This document shows positions 15,550-24,438 of a stretch of 64,000 nt of DNA, one piece after another. The DNA lies in NCBI GenBank assembly GCA_963779485.1, contig CAVZYJ010000013.1:682001-746000 (forward strand), given 5' to 3'. Source of the stretch: CAVVJA01 sp963779485. Its GTDB lineage: Bacteria; Actinomycetota; Actinomycetes; Mycobacteriales; Jatrophihabitantaceae. The number at the start of each line of letters is the position of its first letter. Within the stretch, counting starts at the first letter, position 1. Below the pieces are notes generated by a model. That model saw only the letters and a program-made list of their open reading frames with translations. It made no database searches and was not told where the DNA came from. The position numbers and the translations under genes are program-made.

Positions 15550-16827
15550 GTGATCACCGTGGCGGACATCGAGATCGTCCATCCGATCGACGTCGAGGAG
15601 GCGTCGGCCTGGTTCGCGTCCATGGCGACGACGTTCCTGGCCGATCCAGATCCGCAGGATCGGGACCAGGCTGATGTCAGGCGTCGGCGCGGCTGGTCCA
15701 CCATCAGGCACTGGGGCGCGCGCGCCGACGGGCGCTGGGTCGCGACCCTGGGCACCCTGACGCATTCTCTGAGCGTCCCCGGCGCCGGTGGTGGAACCGA
15801 GCTGGTCGCGGCGGACTCGCTCACGATGGTGACGGTCGCCGGCACGCACCGTCGGCGTGGCCTGCTTCGCCGGATGCTGTCCGAATCTCTGGATGCGGCG
15901 CGCGAGCGGGGCGACGCGGTCGCGATCCTCTTCGCCGCCGAGTGGGCTATCTACGGCCGGTTCGGCTACGCGCCGGCGAGTTTCGCCGCGTCCTATGAAC
16001 TCGACCCCCGATTGCGGGGCGCTTCGCTGCCGATGGCGGCTGCGGGCGGCGGGACGCTACGGCAGGTCGAGCTCGCGGAGCTCGGCAAGTACGGGCCGGA
16101 GATCTTCGAGGCGGCGCGCCGGCAACGGGCCGGGAACATCGACCGCGAGCCGTTCTGGTGGGAGCGCACCCTCGGCTTGCACGGACTCGCGCCGAACAAG
16201 GTGCGCGGCCGGATCCCGACGTTCGTCCTGCACGCCGGAGCCGAGGGTCCCGACGGTTATGTCGGCTGGGCCGGCAACAGCACCATGGACGACGGGTCGG
16301 CGGATGTCGATGTCATCCATCTGTGCGCTGCGACGCCGGAGGCATACCGAAACCTATGGGCGTACCTGACCAACCTCGACCTGGTCGAGCGAATTCGGCT
16401 GGCTGGGCGCCCAGTCGACGAGCCGGTGCGGTGGTTGCTGGGCGACGGGCGAGCACTTCGCCAGACTCATCAGGGCGATGGCCTGTGGCTGAGATTGCTG
16501 GATGTGCCAGCCGCGCTGTCGGCGCGCCGGTACGCCGTGGCCGACGAGCTGACGTTCGACGTCGTGGACGAGGATGTCGGCGGCTACGCGGCCGGACGAT
16601 TTACCGTGCGCGGCAGCCCGGACGGTGCGGAGTGCGTTTCGGCGCCGGGCGCGACGGTCGACCTGCGGATCGGCCAGCGCGCGCTGGCGTCCTGCTATCT
16701 GGGCGGCGTGAGCCTGCGGGCCCAGCTGCATGCGGGGCAGGTCGAGGAAGTCAAGCCGGGAGCTCTGCAGCGGGCGGACACGATGTTCGGCACCGCGATC
16801 GCCCCGTGGTGTGCCACCGACTTCTGA
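15550..16827 (+). CDS. eis: Eis-family GNAT N-acetyltransferase
   Basis: This protein of about 425 residues has the Eis architecture. An N-terminal GNAT domain carries TMVTVAGTHRRRGLLRRML, the acetyl-CoA loop. A second degenerate GNAT region and a C-terminal sterol-carrier-like domain follow, ending in the typical PWCATDF with a free C-terminal carboxylate. In mycobacteria Eis acetylates lysines and aminoglycoside amines; the native substrate here is unknown. GTG at 15550 or 15559 are both plausible starts. It ends 36 nt before palindromic repeat copy 2, which separates it from the convergent SPFH gene. Confidence 0.87.
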   Translation: MITVADIEIVHPIDVEEASAWFASMATTFLADPDPQDRDQADVRRRRGWSTIRHWGARADGRWVATLGTLTHSLSVPGAGGGTELVAADSLTMVTVAGTHRRRGLLRRMLSESLDAARERGDAVAILFAAEWAIYGRFGYAPASFAASYELDPRLRGASLPMAAAGGGTLRQVELAELGKYGPEIFEAARRQRAGNIDREPFWWERTLGLHGLAPNKVRGRIPTFVLHAGAEGPDGYVGWAGNSTMDDGSADVDVIHLCAATPEAYRNLWAYLTNLDLVERIRLAGRPVDEPVRWLLGDGRALRQTHQGDGLWLRLLDVPAALSARRYAVADELTFDVVDEDVGGYAAGRFTVRGSPDGAECVSAPGATVDLRIGQRALASCYLGGVSLRAQLHAGQVEEVKPGALQRADTMFGTAIAPWCATDF

Positions 16828-16863
16828 CCGGGTGGCCGGCGCCTTCCCCGCAGCCAATAAGCA

Positions 16864-16916
16864 GTCGTGATCTTGGACTAATCGTCGCTCCGAGGCAGCA
16901 AGTCCAAGATCACGAC
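16864..16916. repeat. 53-bp palindromic repeat, copy 2
   Basis: Perfect 16-nt arms GTCGTGATCTTGGACT and AGTCCAAGATCACGAC flank the conserved centre, which begins ATCGTCGC and ends GGCAGC. It lies between the convergent eis-like and SPFH stops, where it could act as a bidirectional terminator. There is no T-tract. Confidence 0.9.
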
Positions 16917-16952
16917 CCGGATGTCGGGCCGATACGGAATCGGCGCGCCTAG

Positions 16953-18221
16953 TTAGCGGGTGACGCTCCCGTCACCGGCCGGTGGCGGTGGTTGCAGGTA
17001 CGGCGGGGGTTGCTGGGCCGCGTGCGCGGCCGCGGATTCCGGGTCCAACTCGTCGCCGGCCGGGGCCACCGAGGTCGGCAGATCCGCCAGCATCGCGGTC
17101 GGGGAAATCAGGCCGGCGTGGGCCTCCCGGGTCTCCGCATCGTCATCGGACGCGCGCAGGTTCATCGCCTCCGGCTGCTCCGCGGCGGGTGGCAGGTTCG
17201 AATCGAACCATCGGCTCGTGTCGAGCTCGGCCGCCCCGCCATTAGGACCGCCGGTGCCAGTCGCAGCCAGCCAGGATGGACTCTCCTCGCCCTCGACGCC
17301 CGCGAGCTTCCCCAGGCCTTCGAGGGCCTTGCTGAACTCGCTCGGCACGATCCACATCTTGTTCGCGTCGCCTTGGGCGAGCTGCGGCAACATCTGCAGG
17401 TACTGATAGGCGAGCAGGGCCGGATCGGGTTTCGCCGCGTGGATCGCCCCGAAGGTTGTTTCGATCGCCTTGGCCTGGCCCTGCGCGGCGAGGTATCGCG
17501 CGGCCCGCTCACCTTCCGCGCGCAGGATTCGCGCCTGGCGGTCCGCCTCGGCCGACAGGATCGCCGACTGCTTCTGGCCTTCGGCGGAGAGGATCTGCGC
17601 CGCCTTCTGGCCCTCGGCCGTCTTGATGGCCGACTCCCGCTGACCCTCCGCCTGCAGGATGACCGCGCGCTTGTTGCGGTCCGCCCGCATCTGAGCCTCC
17701 ATGGCGTCCTGGATCGAGGGGGGCGGGTCGATCGCCTTGATCTCGACGCGAGCGACCCGGATACCCCACGGACCGGTGGCCTCGTCGAGCACGCCGCGCA
17801 GCTGGGTGTTGATGGAGTCGCGGCTGGTCAGCGTCTCCTCGAGATTGAGCGCGCCGACCACGTTGCGCAGGGTGGTGATAGTCAGCTGCTCGACGGCCTG
17901 GATGTAGTTCTGGATCTCGTAGGTGGCCGCGCGCGGATCGGTGACCTGGAAGTAGATGACGGAGTCGATAGCGACGGTCAGGTTGTCGCTCGTGATCACC
18001 GGCTGGGGCGGGAAGCTCACCACCTGCTCGCGCAAGTCGATGAGCGGGCGCATGCGGTCCACGAACGGCAGCAGGATGGCGACACCCGGTCCCTGGGTGC
18101 GCACGTAACGCCCGAGCCGCTCGACGACGCCGGCCCGAGCCTGGGGCACGATCCGCACCGTGCGCACCAGCAAGATCAACAATACAGCGACGACGACGAT
18201 CGCCGCGATCAAGGCAGCCAT
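16953..18221 (-). CDS. SPFH/stomatin-like membrane protein
   Basis: This 422-residue SPFH/band 7 protein has an N-terminal membrane helix (about residues 2-22), the SPFH domain (about 30-190, with VRIVPQARAGVVERLGRY), and a coiled coil (about 200-270) built from repeated A-E-G-Q/E-K/R units. A Pro-rich tail follows. Such proteins scaffold membrane microdomains and protein quality control. It overlaps the NfeD gene by 13 nt, the standard NfeD-stomatin pair. ATG at 18221 has a GGGAGGAG site. The equivalent of this pair follows hemH in mycobacteria, as here. Confidence 0.92.
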   Translation of the reverse strand: MAALIAAIVVVAVLLILLVRTVRIVPQARAGVVERLGRYVRTQGPGVAILLPFVDRMRPLIDLREQVVSFPPQPVITSDNLTVAIDSVIYFQVTDPRAATYEIQNYIQAVEQLTITTLRNVVGALNLEETLTSRDSINTQLRGVLDEATGPWGIRVARVEIKAIDPPPSIQDAMEAQMRADRNKRAVILQAEGQRESAIKTAEGQKAAQILSAEGQKQSAILSAEADRQARILRAEGERAARYLAAQGQAKAIETTFGAIHAAKPDPALLAYQYLQMLPQLAQGDANKMWIVPSEFSKALEGLGKLAGVEGEESPSWLAATGTGGPNGGAAELDTSRWFDSNLPPAAEQPEAMNLRASDDDAETREAHAGLISPTAMLADLPTSVAPAGDELDPESAAAHAAQQPPPYLQPPPPAGDGSVTR

Positions 18222-18688
18222 GGGTTCTCCTCCCGGAGGCTGGATGGGCTGATGGTCATGGGCTCTTGCCACACGACCGCCGTCGCGCCGGAGATCTCCA
18301 TGACCCGTACCGTGCTTCCCGCGACCATGGTCTGCGTCGTGTCGTAGGCGCGGGCCGTCCAGGGCTGGCCGTTGAGCCGCACGAGCCCGTTGTGCGCATC
18401 GACCTCGGACAGCACGATCGCTTGCTTGCCGATAAGCGCCTCGGTGCCCATGAGCTGAGCACCTTCGCCGGCGAGGTGGCGCCGGGCGACCGGGCGCACG
18501 AAGGAGAGCAAGCCGAGGGCGACGAGCGCCGCAACGAGCACTTGGATCGCCGGCGGCGCACCGACGGCGGCGGCGAGGGAGCCCGCCGCGGCGCCACCAG
18601 CACACATCACCAGGACGAAGTCCATCGACAACGTCTCCGCGCCGGCAAGCACGCCGGCGGCGATCAGCCAGATCAGCCACGCAGGCAC
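18209..18688 (-). CDS. NfeD-family membrane protein
   Basis: This 159-residue short NfeD protein has an N-terminal group of membrane helices (about residues 3-80) and a C-terminal soluble OB-fold domain (about 85-150, with GTEALIGKQAIVLSEV and VRVMEISGATAVV). NfeD proteins partner SPFH proteins, and the downstream SPFH gene overlaps it by 13 nt. It lacks the serine protease domain of long NfeD homologues. Its role is presumably in assembly or turnover of the SPFH complex. Confidence 0.9.
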   Translation of the reverse strand: MPAWLIWLIAAGVLAGAETLSMDFVLVMCAGGAAAGSLAAAVGAPPAIQVLVAALVALGLLSFVRPVARRHLAGEGAQLMGTEALIGKQAIVLSEVDAHNGLVRLNGQPWTARAYDTTQTMVAGSTVRVMEISGATAVVWQEPMTISPSSLREENPWLP

Positions 18689-18768
18689 AACTCAATCCTG
18701 GCACGATCGACTGCGCGCCGCCGGTCTGGTTGGTCACGTGGAGGTTAAGAAGTCGCGGAGCCTCCTTC

Positions 18769-18808
18769 CGCGATCATGGGCGCCGGTGAGCTTTCTCCAA
18801 GATCATCG
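18769..18808. repeat. possible decayed copy of the palindromic repeat
   Basis: CGCGATCATGGG resembles the left arm at 9 of 12 positions, and TCCAAGATCA matches the right arm exactly. The centre is shorter and divergent. It lies in the divergent spacer upstream of NfeD and of the 18865 gene. Confidence 0.35.
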
Positions 18809-18864
18809 GCACGAGGGCGGCGAGCGGCGGACACGCTCATGGCTCGGGCTCTTAGTCTGGACGC

Positions 18865-19602
18865 GTGTCGGCTCCCCGATGCGGCGTCCTTGCCGCCTGG
18901 ACCGCGACCTGGCTCGCCGGCCGGGCCGCGTCGGACGAGGTGCTGCGTGCCACCCGCGCGGGCGACGAGGGTCACCGGATCGTCGCGGACGACGGGGCCG
19001 AACTACCGCTCTCGGAAGCGCTGATCCAATGGCGCTCCCGCGGCGGACCGGTGCGGGCCGTCTTGCCGGTCCCGGGCGACCTGCGGGGCGTGCCGGGGCC
19101 GAGCGGCTTCCGAGCCGCTGCGCTGGAAGCCGGGGAAGCAGTCTTCGGCGGCGGATTCGGTCTGGTGCCCGAGATCATGGCCGCCAATCCGGCGAGCAGC
19201 GCTCGCCCGTACGTGCGGTGGCGGGCGTTCGACGTCGAGCCGCCCCCACCCGACCACATCGACGTCGGGGAGGCGCAGCACGAGCTAACCGCCGCCATTC
19301 GCGACACGGCCCGGGCCCTACTGGCTGCGGACGTGTCCGGCGCGTCCGGAGAGGTTGGGGAGGCCCTCGCCGAGGCGCGCCGGGCCGGCGAGCGGCTCGA
19401 CCTGCCCGACGGCTACCCGGCCCGCGCCGTGGCGCTACTGGCCCAGGCCGAGCGCATGGACGGGGTGCTGCGCATCGCACTGCTCGATCCGGTGGGCGGG
19501 GCGATCGACGGAATGGGCGTCGTGGCTCGCACCGAGGCGTTACGCCCGCTGGTCACGGCCGTGCGGCGCGCCCGCGTCGCCGGATACAACGCGGGCGGAT
19601 AG
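18865..19602 (+). CDS. conserved hypothetical protein (Rv1486c-position)
   Basis: No function can be given. The 245-residue product is soluble in appearance and rich in Ala, Gly and Arg. It contains GGFGLVPEIMAANP, PYVRWRAFDVEPPPP and a helical C-terminal half ending AVRRARVAGYNAGG. Its position between NfeD/SPFH and hemH, on the opposite strand to both, equals that of mycobacterial Rv1486c as I recall it. The start is GTG at 18865. The APC permease follows about 40 nt downstream on the same strand. Confidence 0.72.
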   Translation: MSAPRCGVLAAWTATWLAGRAASDEVLRATRAGDEGHRIVADDGAELPLSEALIQWRSRGGPVRAVLPVPGDLRGVPGPSGFRAAALEAGEAVFGGGFGLVPEIMAANPASSARPYVRWRAFDVEPPPPDHIDVGEAQHELTAAIRDTARALLAADVSGASGEVGEALAEARRAGERLDLPDGYPARAVALLAQAERMDGVLRIALLDPVGGAIDGMGVVARTEALRPLVTAVRRARVAGYNAGG

Positions 19603-19645
19603 CGATCGGTCAGCGAGGTCTGAGACGCCGGAACCGGCCGGGGCG

Positions 19646-20893
19646 GTGACCCAGCCGGCGCTCGCGCGACGGCTGCGCCTCGCCGACGCGGTGGTCATCG
19701 GTCTGGGTGCGATGATCGGAGCCGGCGTCTTCGCCGTCTTCGCACCGGCGGCACAGGCCGCCGGCGCCGCCCTGCTCATCGGCCTCGGCATCGCCGCCCT
19801 GGTCGCCTACTGCAACGCCACGTCCTCTGCGCAACTCGCCGCGACCTATCCGACGTCCGGTGGCACGTACATCTACGGCCGGGAGCGGCTCGGGCCGTGG
19901 TGGGGCTATCTGGCCGGCTGGGGCTTCGTGGTCGGCAAGATCGCCAGCTGCGCCGCGATGGCCCTGACCGTCGTCGCCTACCTCTTCCCGTCGGCGTGGC
20001 AGCGCCCGCTGGCTATCGGCACCGTCGCGGTCATGACCGGCATCACCTGCCTGGGGGTGACCCGCACCGCGAGGGTGACGGCGCTCCTGGTCTCGGTCGT
20101 GCTCGCGACCCTCGTGCTCGCCGTCGTGGCCGCCTGGGCCGGCGGCCAGCCGGACATTGCGCGGTGGCATCCCGCGACGGCCGGCCAGGGTTGGTACGGG
20201 GTCGTGCAGTCCGCCGGGTTGATCTTCTTCGCCTATGCCGGCTACGCGCGCATTGCGACGCTCGGCGAGGAAGTGCGGAATCCGCGGCGAGTCATCCCCC
20301 GGGCCATCCTCGTCGCGTTGCTGATTGCCGTCGTGGTCTACGCCGCTGTCGCGATGACCACGCTCGCGGCCCTCGGTCCGCAACGACTGGCCGCGTCGAG
20401 CGCGCCGGTGGCCGATGCGGTGGCGGCCGGATCCTGGAGCTGGGCGGTGCCCGTGGTGCGGGTGGGAGCGGTCGCGGCGTCCCTCGGCTCGCTGTTGGCG
20501 CTCATTGCCGGGATTGGACGGACGACGCTCGCGATGGCTCGGCACGCCGACCTGCCCGGCTGGCTCGCGGCCGTGCATCCGACGCATCGGATACCGCGCC
20601 GGGCTCAGGTGACGGTCGGCCTGCTGGTCTGCGTGCTCGTGGCGTTCACCGACCTGCGCGGAGCGATCGCGTTCTCCTCGTTCGGCGTGCTGATCTACTA
20701 CCTGATCGCGAATCTGGCTGCGTTCACCCAGACCGGCCACGATCGCCGGTACCCACGAACCGTGCAGGTCGCCGGAATGATCGGCTGCGCCGGACTGGCC
20801 GTCACGCTGCCAGTTGCCGGCATCGTCGCCGGTCTGGCGATCTTTGCCGTTGGCGTGGTGGTCCGACTCGTCCGGCTCAGAACGCGCGCCTGA
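19646..20893 (+). CDS. APC-family amino acid permease
   Basis: This 415-residue integral membrane transporter has about twelve helices. The first helix motif VVIGLGAMIGAGVFAVF and the third-region TYIYGRERLGPWWGYLAGW are typical of the amino acid/polyamine/organocation superfamily, with EEVRNPRRVIPRAI in the loop after helix 6. It probably imports an amino acid or cationic amine by proton symport; specificity cannot be read. GTG at 19646 puts helix 1 at the right distance. Its 3' end overlaps the convergent hemH by 17 nt. It interrupts the otherwise mycobacterial-like gene order. Confidence 0.88.
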   Translation: MTQPALARRLRLADAVVIGLGAMIGAGVFAVFAPAAQAAGAALLIGLGIAALVAYCNATSSAQLAATYPTSGGTYIYGRERLGPWWGYLAGWGFVVGKIASCAAMALTVVAYLFPSAWQRPLAIGTVAVMTGITCLGVTRTARVTALLVSVVLATLVLAVVAAWAGGQPDIARWHPATAGQGWYGVVQSAGLIFFAYAGYARIATLGEEVRNPRRVIPRAILVALLIAVVVYAAVAMTTLAALGPQRLAASSAPVADAVAAGSWSWAVPVVRVGAVAASLGSLLALIAGIGRTTLAMARHADLPGWLAAVHPTHRIPRRAQVTVGLLVCVLVAFTDLRGAIAFSSFGVLIYYLIANLAAFTQTGHDRRYPRTVQVAGMIGCAGLAVTLPVAGIVAGLAIFAVGVVVRLVRLRTRA

Positions 20894-21941
20894 CCCGGGC
20901 CCGGGCCTGCGGAGAATCTCGAGACGGTCGCGGGCAGCACCCCGCGGGGCAGTTCAACCCGCAGATGCCCAATGTCCCCAGTGCTCGCCGCGGCGCGCCG
21001 GACTGCTCCTCCTCGACCAGCTCCCGCACCATGGCCACGAAGGCTGGATGGGTACCGGCCGTGGCCGCCCGCGCGAACGGCAGGTCGAGCTGGGCCGCGG
21101 TCTCGCGCGCTTCGGTGTCGAGGTCCCAGCGCACCTCGAGGTGGTCCGAGACGAAGCCGGTCGGGCTTACGACGACGGCCGCCGCACCGTCGGCGGCCAG
21201 CGTCCGCAGGTGATCGTTGATGTCGGGCTGGAGCCACGGCACGTGGGGCGGCCCGGAGCGGGACTGCCAGACCAGATCGAACTCGGCCCCCGGCCCGCGT
21301 ACCGCCTCGGCCACCAGGCGCGCCGTCTCGCGGTGCTCGTCGAGGTACAGGCCGCCGGCGGGCCCGGATGCGGCGTTCATCGACTCCGGGATCGAATGCG
21401 CGGTGAACACCAGCCGGGCACTCGTGCGCCGGTCGGGCGGGAGCTCGGCGAGGGCGGCCCGCACCCGGTCCGCGTTGGCGGCCACGAAGCCTGGGTGGTC
21501 GAAATAGTGGCGCAGTTTGTACAGCTGCGGTGCCGACGGCCCGAGCTCGGCCTGCGCGTCGGCCAGGTTCTCCCGGTACTGCCGACACCCGGCGTAGGAC
21601 GACGTCGCGCTGGTCGCCAGGACGAGCGCGCGCGTGACACCGTCGGCCACCATCGTCCGCACGGTGTCGGCGACGTACGGGTACCAGTTGCGATTGCCCC
21701 AGTACAGGGCCAGTTCCAGCCCGTGGGCGGCGAAGTCGTCTCTGATCGCGGCGAGCAACTCCCGGTTCTGCTCGTTGATGGGCGAGACTCCGCCGAAGTG
21801 TTGGTAGTGCTCGGCCACCTGGGCCAGCCGGTCGTCCGAGACATCGCGACCCCGCGTCACGTTGCGCAGGAACGGCAGGACCTCGTCCAGGCGCTCTGGG
21901 CCGCCGAAGGACAGCAGCAGCAGCGCCTCGTAGCCGGCCAA
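20877..21941 (-). CDS. hemH: coproporphyrin III ferrochelatase
   Basis: This 354-residue enzyme inserts iron into coproporphyrin III in the actinobacterial coproporphyrin-dependent heme route. It starts near ALLLLSFGGPERLDEVLPFL and has the active-site FTAHSIPES and the WQSRSGPP motif. A C-terminal cysteine group, ICGLNCPAGCC, is positioned for a [2Fe-2S] cluster. It is the third gene of fabG-fabI-hemH, with its TTG start one base after the fabI stop and no strong ribosome-binding site, so translational coupling is likely. The mabA-inhA-hemH order is the mycobacterial one. Confidence 0.94.
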   Translation of the reverse strand: MAGYEALLLLSFGGPERLDEVLPFLRNVTRGRDVSDDRLAQVAEHYQHFGGVSPINEQNRELLAAIRDDFAAHGLELALYWGNRNWYPYVADTVRTMVADGVTRALVLATSATSSYAGCRQYRENLADAQAELGPSAPQLYKLRHYFDHPGFVAANADRVRAALAELPPDRRTSARLVFTAHSIPESMNAASGPAGGLYLDEHRETARLVAEAVRGPGAEFDLVWQSRSGPPHVPWLQPDINDHLRTLAADGAAAVVVSPTGFVSDHLEVRWDLDTEARETAAQLDLPFARAATAGTHPAFVAMVRELVEEEQSGAPRRALGTLGICGLNCPAGCCPRPSRDSPQARARVRRAF

Positions 21942-21942
21942 C

Positions 21943-22711
21943 TCAAACGCCCATGGCGTGGAATCCGCCGTCGATATGCACGATCTCGCCGGTGGTCGCG
22001 GGTAACCAGTCCGAGAGCAGCACGGCGATGCCGCGAGCTACCGGTTCGGCATTGCTGTTGTCCCAGCCGAGGGGCGCGCGGCCACCCCACGCGTCCTCGA
22101 ACGTCGCGAATCCCGGGATGCTCTTCGCGGCCATGGTTCGCACCGGGCCCGCCGCGACGAGGTTGACTCGGATCTTGCGCGGTCCGAGTTCCCGGGCCAG
22201 ATAGCGCGACGTGGACTCGAGTCCGGCCTTCGCGACGCCCATCCAGTCGTAGGCGGGCCAGGCGACGGTCGCGTCGAACGTCAACCCGACGACCGATCCG
22301 CCCGGAGTCTCCGAACAGCGGCAGAGTGGCCACCGCCAGTGACTTGAGCGAGTAGGTGGACACCTGCAGTGCAGTGGCCACATCGGTCCAGGGGGCATCG
22401 AGGAAGTCGCCACCCAGGCAGGACGGGGGTGCGTATCCGATCGAGTGGACCACGCCGTCGAGCGCGGGCACGTGTTCGCGCACCTTGTCGGCCAGCGCCG
22501 CCAGGTGCTCCTCGTCAGTCACGTCGAGCTCCACGAGCGGAGCCGGCTGCGGGAGCTTCCGCGCGACGCGCTCGACGAGCGACATCCGGCCGAACCCGGT
22601 GAGCACGACCTGCGCGCCCTCCTGCTGAGCGATCCGAGCCGCCGAGAAGGCGATAGACGCTTCGGTGATGACCCCGGTGACCAAGACGCGCTTGCCGTCG
22701 AGCAGACCCAT
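21943..22711 (-). CDS. fabI: enoyl-ACP reductase, InhA type (frameshifted near 22304)
   Basis: With one extra base removed this is a 255-residue NADH-dependent enoyl-ACP reductase of type II fatty acid synthesis. The first frame carries VLVTGVITEASIAFSAARIA and LFGDSG. The sequence continues in another frame as GGSVVGLTFDATVAWPAYDW and VAKAGLES, containing the catalytic Tyr-x6-Lys, then ends HIDGGFHAMGV. The break lies in a short G run at about 22300-22306. An InhA-type reductase between fabG and hemH is expected to be essential, so a sequence error is likelier than a pseudogene. ATG at 22711 has an AGAGGA site. Confidence 0.87.
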
Positions 22712-22721
22712 CGTCGTCCTC

Positions 22722-23426
22722 TCAGATACCCATGCCGAGGCCACCATCGACGGGCAGCACCACCCCGGAGATGTACGCCGCTGGCTCCGACGCCAGGAAG
22801 ACCGCGGCCGCGGCCACTTCCTCGACCGTGCCGTACCGCTTGGACGGCACGTTGGCCAGGATCTCGGCCTTGCGGGAATCGGTCAGCTCGGCGGTCATGT
22901 CGGTATCGATGAAGCCCGGGGCGATGACGTTCGCGGTGATCGACCGGCTGCCGAGCTCCCGGGTGATCGCGCGGGCCAACCCGATCAGGCCGGCTTTGCT
23001 CGCGGCGTAGTTGGCCTGCCCCGGCGCGCCGACGAGGGCCACGACCGAGGACATGAAGATCATCCGCCCGCGCCGCGCCCTGAGCATGGCCGGTGTGGCT
23101 CGCTTTGCCACCCGGTAAGCCCCGGTCAGGTTGGCGTCGAGCACCCGGACGAACGACTCTTCGCTCATTCGCATTAGCAGCGTGTCGTCGGTGATTCCGG
23201 CGTTGGCGACCAGGACCTCGACCGGGCCGTGCGCAGCCTCCACCGCGGCAAAAGCGGCGTCAACCGAGTCGGAGTCGGTGACGTCGCACGGCACCCCGAA
23301 CAGCCCCTCGGGCGGCCCACTGCTGCGGTGGGTCACCGCGACCTGATCCCCCGCCGCGGCGAAGGCGCGAGCGATCGCGAGGCCGATGCCGCGGTTGCCT
23401 CCCGTGACCAGCACTGATCGCGTCAT
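22722..23426 (-). CDS. fabG: 3-oxoacyl-ACP reductase
   Basis: This 234-residue short-chain dehydrogenase catalyses the NADPH-dependent first reduction of fatty acid elongation. It has VTGGNRGIG at the N-terminus, the NAG motif VANAGITDD, the catalytic serine in FMSSVVALVG and the Tyr-x3-Lys motif NYAASKAG. It ends PVDGGLGMGI. It is the MabA counterpart, ten bases upstream of fabI, and likely co-transcribed with fabI and hemH. Confidence 0.94.
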   Translation of the reverse strand: MTRSVLVTGGNRGIGLAIARAFAAAGDQVAVTHRSSGPPEGLFGVPCDVTDSDSVDAAFAAVEAAHGPVEVLVANAGITDDTLLMRMSEESFVRVLDANLTGAYRVAKRATPAMLRARRGRMIFMSSVVALVGAPGQANYAASKAGLIGLARAITRELGSRSITANVIAPGFIDTDMTAELTDSRKAEILANVPSKRYGTVEEVAAAAVFLASEPAAYISGVVLPVDGGLGMGI

Positions 23427-23481
23427 GGCTTGAGAACCTAGCCGACGTCCGGCCCGCCAGTCAGAGGCGGCAGCCGCCCGG

Positions 23482-24438
23482 TTACAGCAGGCGGCCGGCC
23501 CATAGCAAAGACGTGCCTGCCGCGGTGAGCGTCAACAGCAGCCCGATCAGCAGGAACCGCCAGCTGATGTCCCGGTGTTGCGTCGTGTAGCCGATCTGTG
23601 AGCCGATGTCCTTGTAGACCGTCTGGAGCTCGGTCGCGGACGCCGCCGTATGGAAGGTCCCGGCCGTGGTCTGGGCGATTGCCTTCAGCGTGGACTTGTC
23701 CGCCGGAACCGGGATTCGCTCGCCCTCGATGTCCACAGTGCCGTCATCCGTGCCGAAGGCGATCGTCGATACCGGCACCTTGGCTTCGGCCGCCGCCTCG
23801 GCCGCGGCCGCGGGCGAACGCCCGGTGTTGGACGTTCCGTCGCTCATCAGCACGATTCGCGCCGGCGGCGGCTGGTCGCCGTTGGCAGTCGTCCCCTTGC
23901 TGAATGTCTTGATCGCATCCAGGCAGGAGAAGATCGCTTCGCCGATGGCGGTGGCTCGATCGAGCTCGAGACCGTCGATGGCCACCTTGACGGAGTCGCG
24001 GTCGATGGTCGGCGGAACGAGCACGCTCGCCGTCCCGCTGAACTTGACCAGGCCGAGGTTGATGCGGGGCGGCAAGAGATCGGCGAACGCTTTGGCCGCC
24101 GCCTGCGCGGCCTGCAACCGGGTCGGAAGCACGTCGTCGGCCCGCATCGACTCGGAAACGTCGATCGCCATCATGACCGTGGCCCGATCGCGGGGCACCC
24201 GCACGGCCGCCGTCGGCTGGGCCGCCCCAAGTGACAAGACGGCTATCCCCGCGATGAGCAGCGCGAACGTGAGATGCCGACGCCAACCCGGGCGCTTGGG
24301 CGCGATGGAGGCCAGCAGCGAGACGTTGCTGAACCGAGCGACGTACTTCTTCCGTCGCAGCTGCAAGACGAGGTAGCCGACAACGGCCCCACCAACCGGT
24401 ATCAGCAGGAGCAGCCACGCCGGCGAGACGAACGTCAT
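23482..24438 (-). CDS. VWA-domain membrane protein (BatA-like, Rv1481 type)
   Basis: This 318-residue protein has two N-terminal membrane helices (about residues 6-22 and 55-72), a von Willebrand A domain (about 85-275) with a metal-site motif DVSESM, and a C-terminal helix. It belongs with the DUF58 and MoxR genes upstream. Such trios are thought to form an ATPase-driven chaperone or metal-insertion system at the membrane. Its ATG overlaps the stop of DUF58. The order moxR-DUF58-VWA-fabG matches mycobacteria. Confidence 0.9.
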   Translation of the reverse strand: MTFVSPAWLLLLIPVGGAVVGYLVLQLRRKKYVARFSNVSLLASIAPKRPGWRRHLTFALLIAGIAVLSLGAAQPTAAVRVPRDRATVMMAIDVSESMRADDVLPTRLQAAQAAAKAFADLLPPRINLGLVKFSGTASVLVPPTIDRDSVKVAIDGLELDRATAIGEAIFSCLDAIKTFSKGTTANGDQPPPARIVLMSDGTSNTGRSPAAAAEAAAEAKVPVSTIAFGTDDGTVDIEGERIPVPADKSTLKAIAQTTAGTFHTAASATELQTVYKDIGSQIGYTTQHRDISWRFLLIGLLLTLTAAGTSLLWAGRLL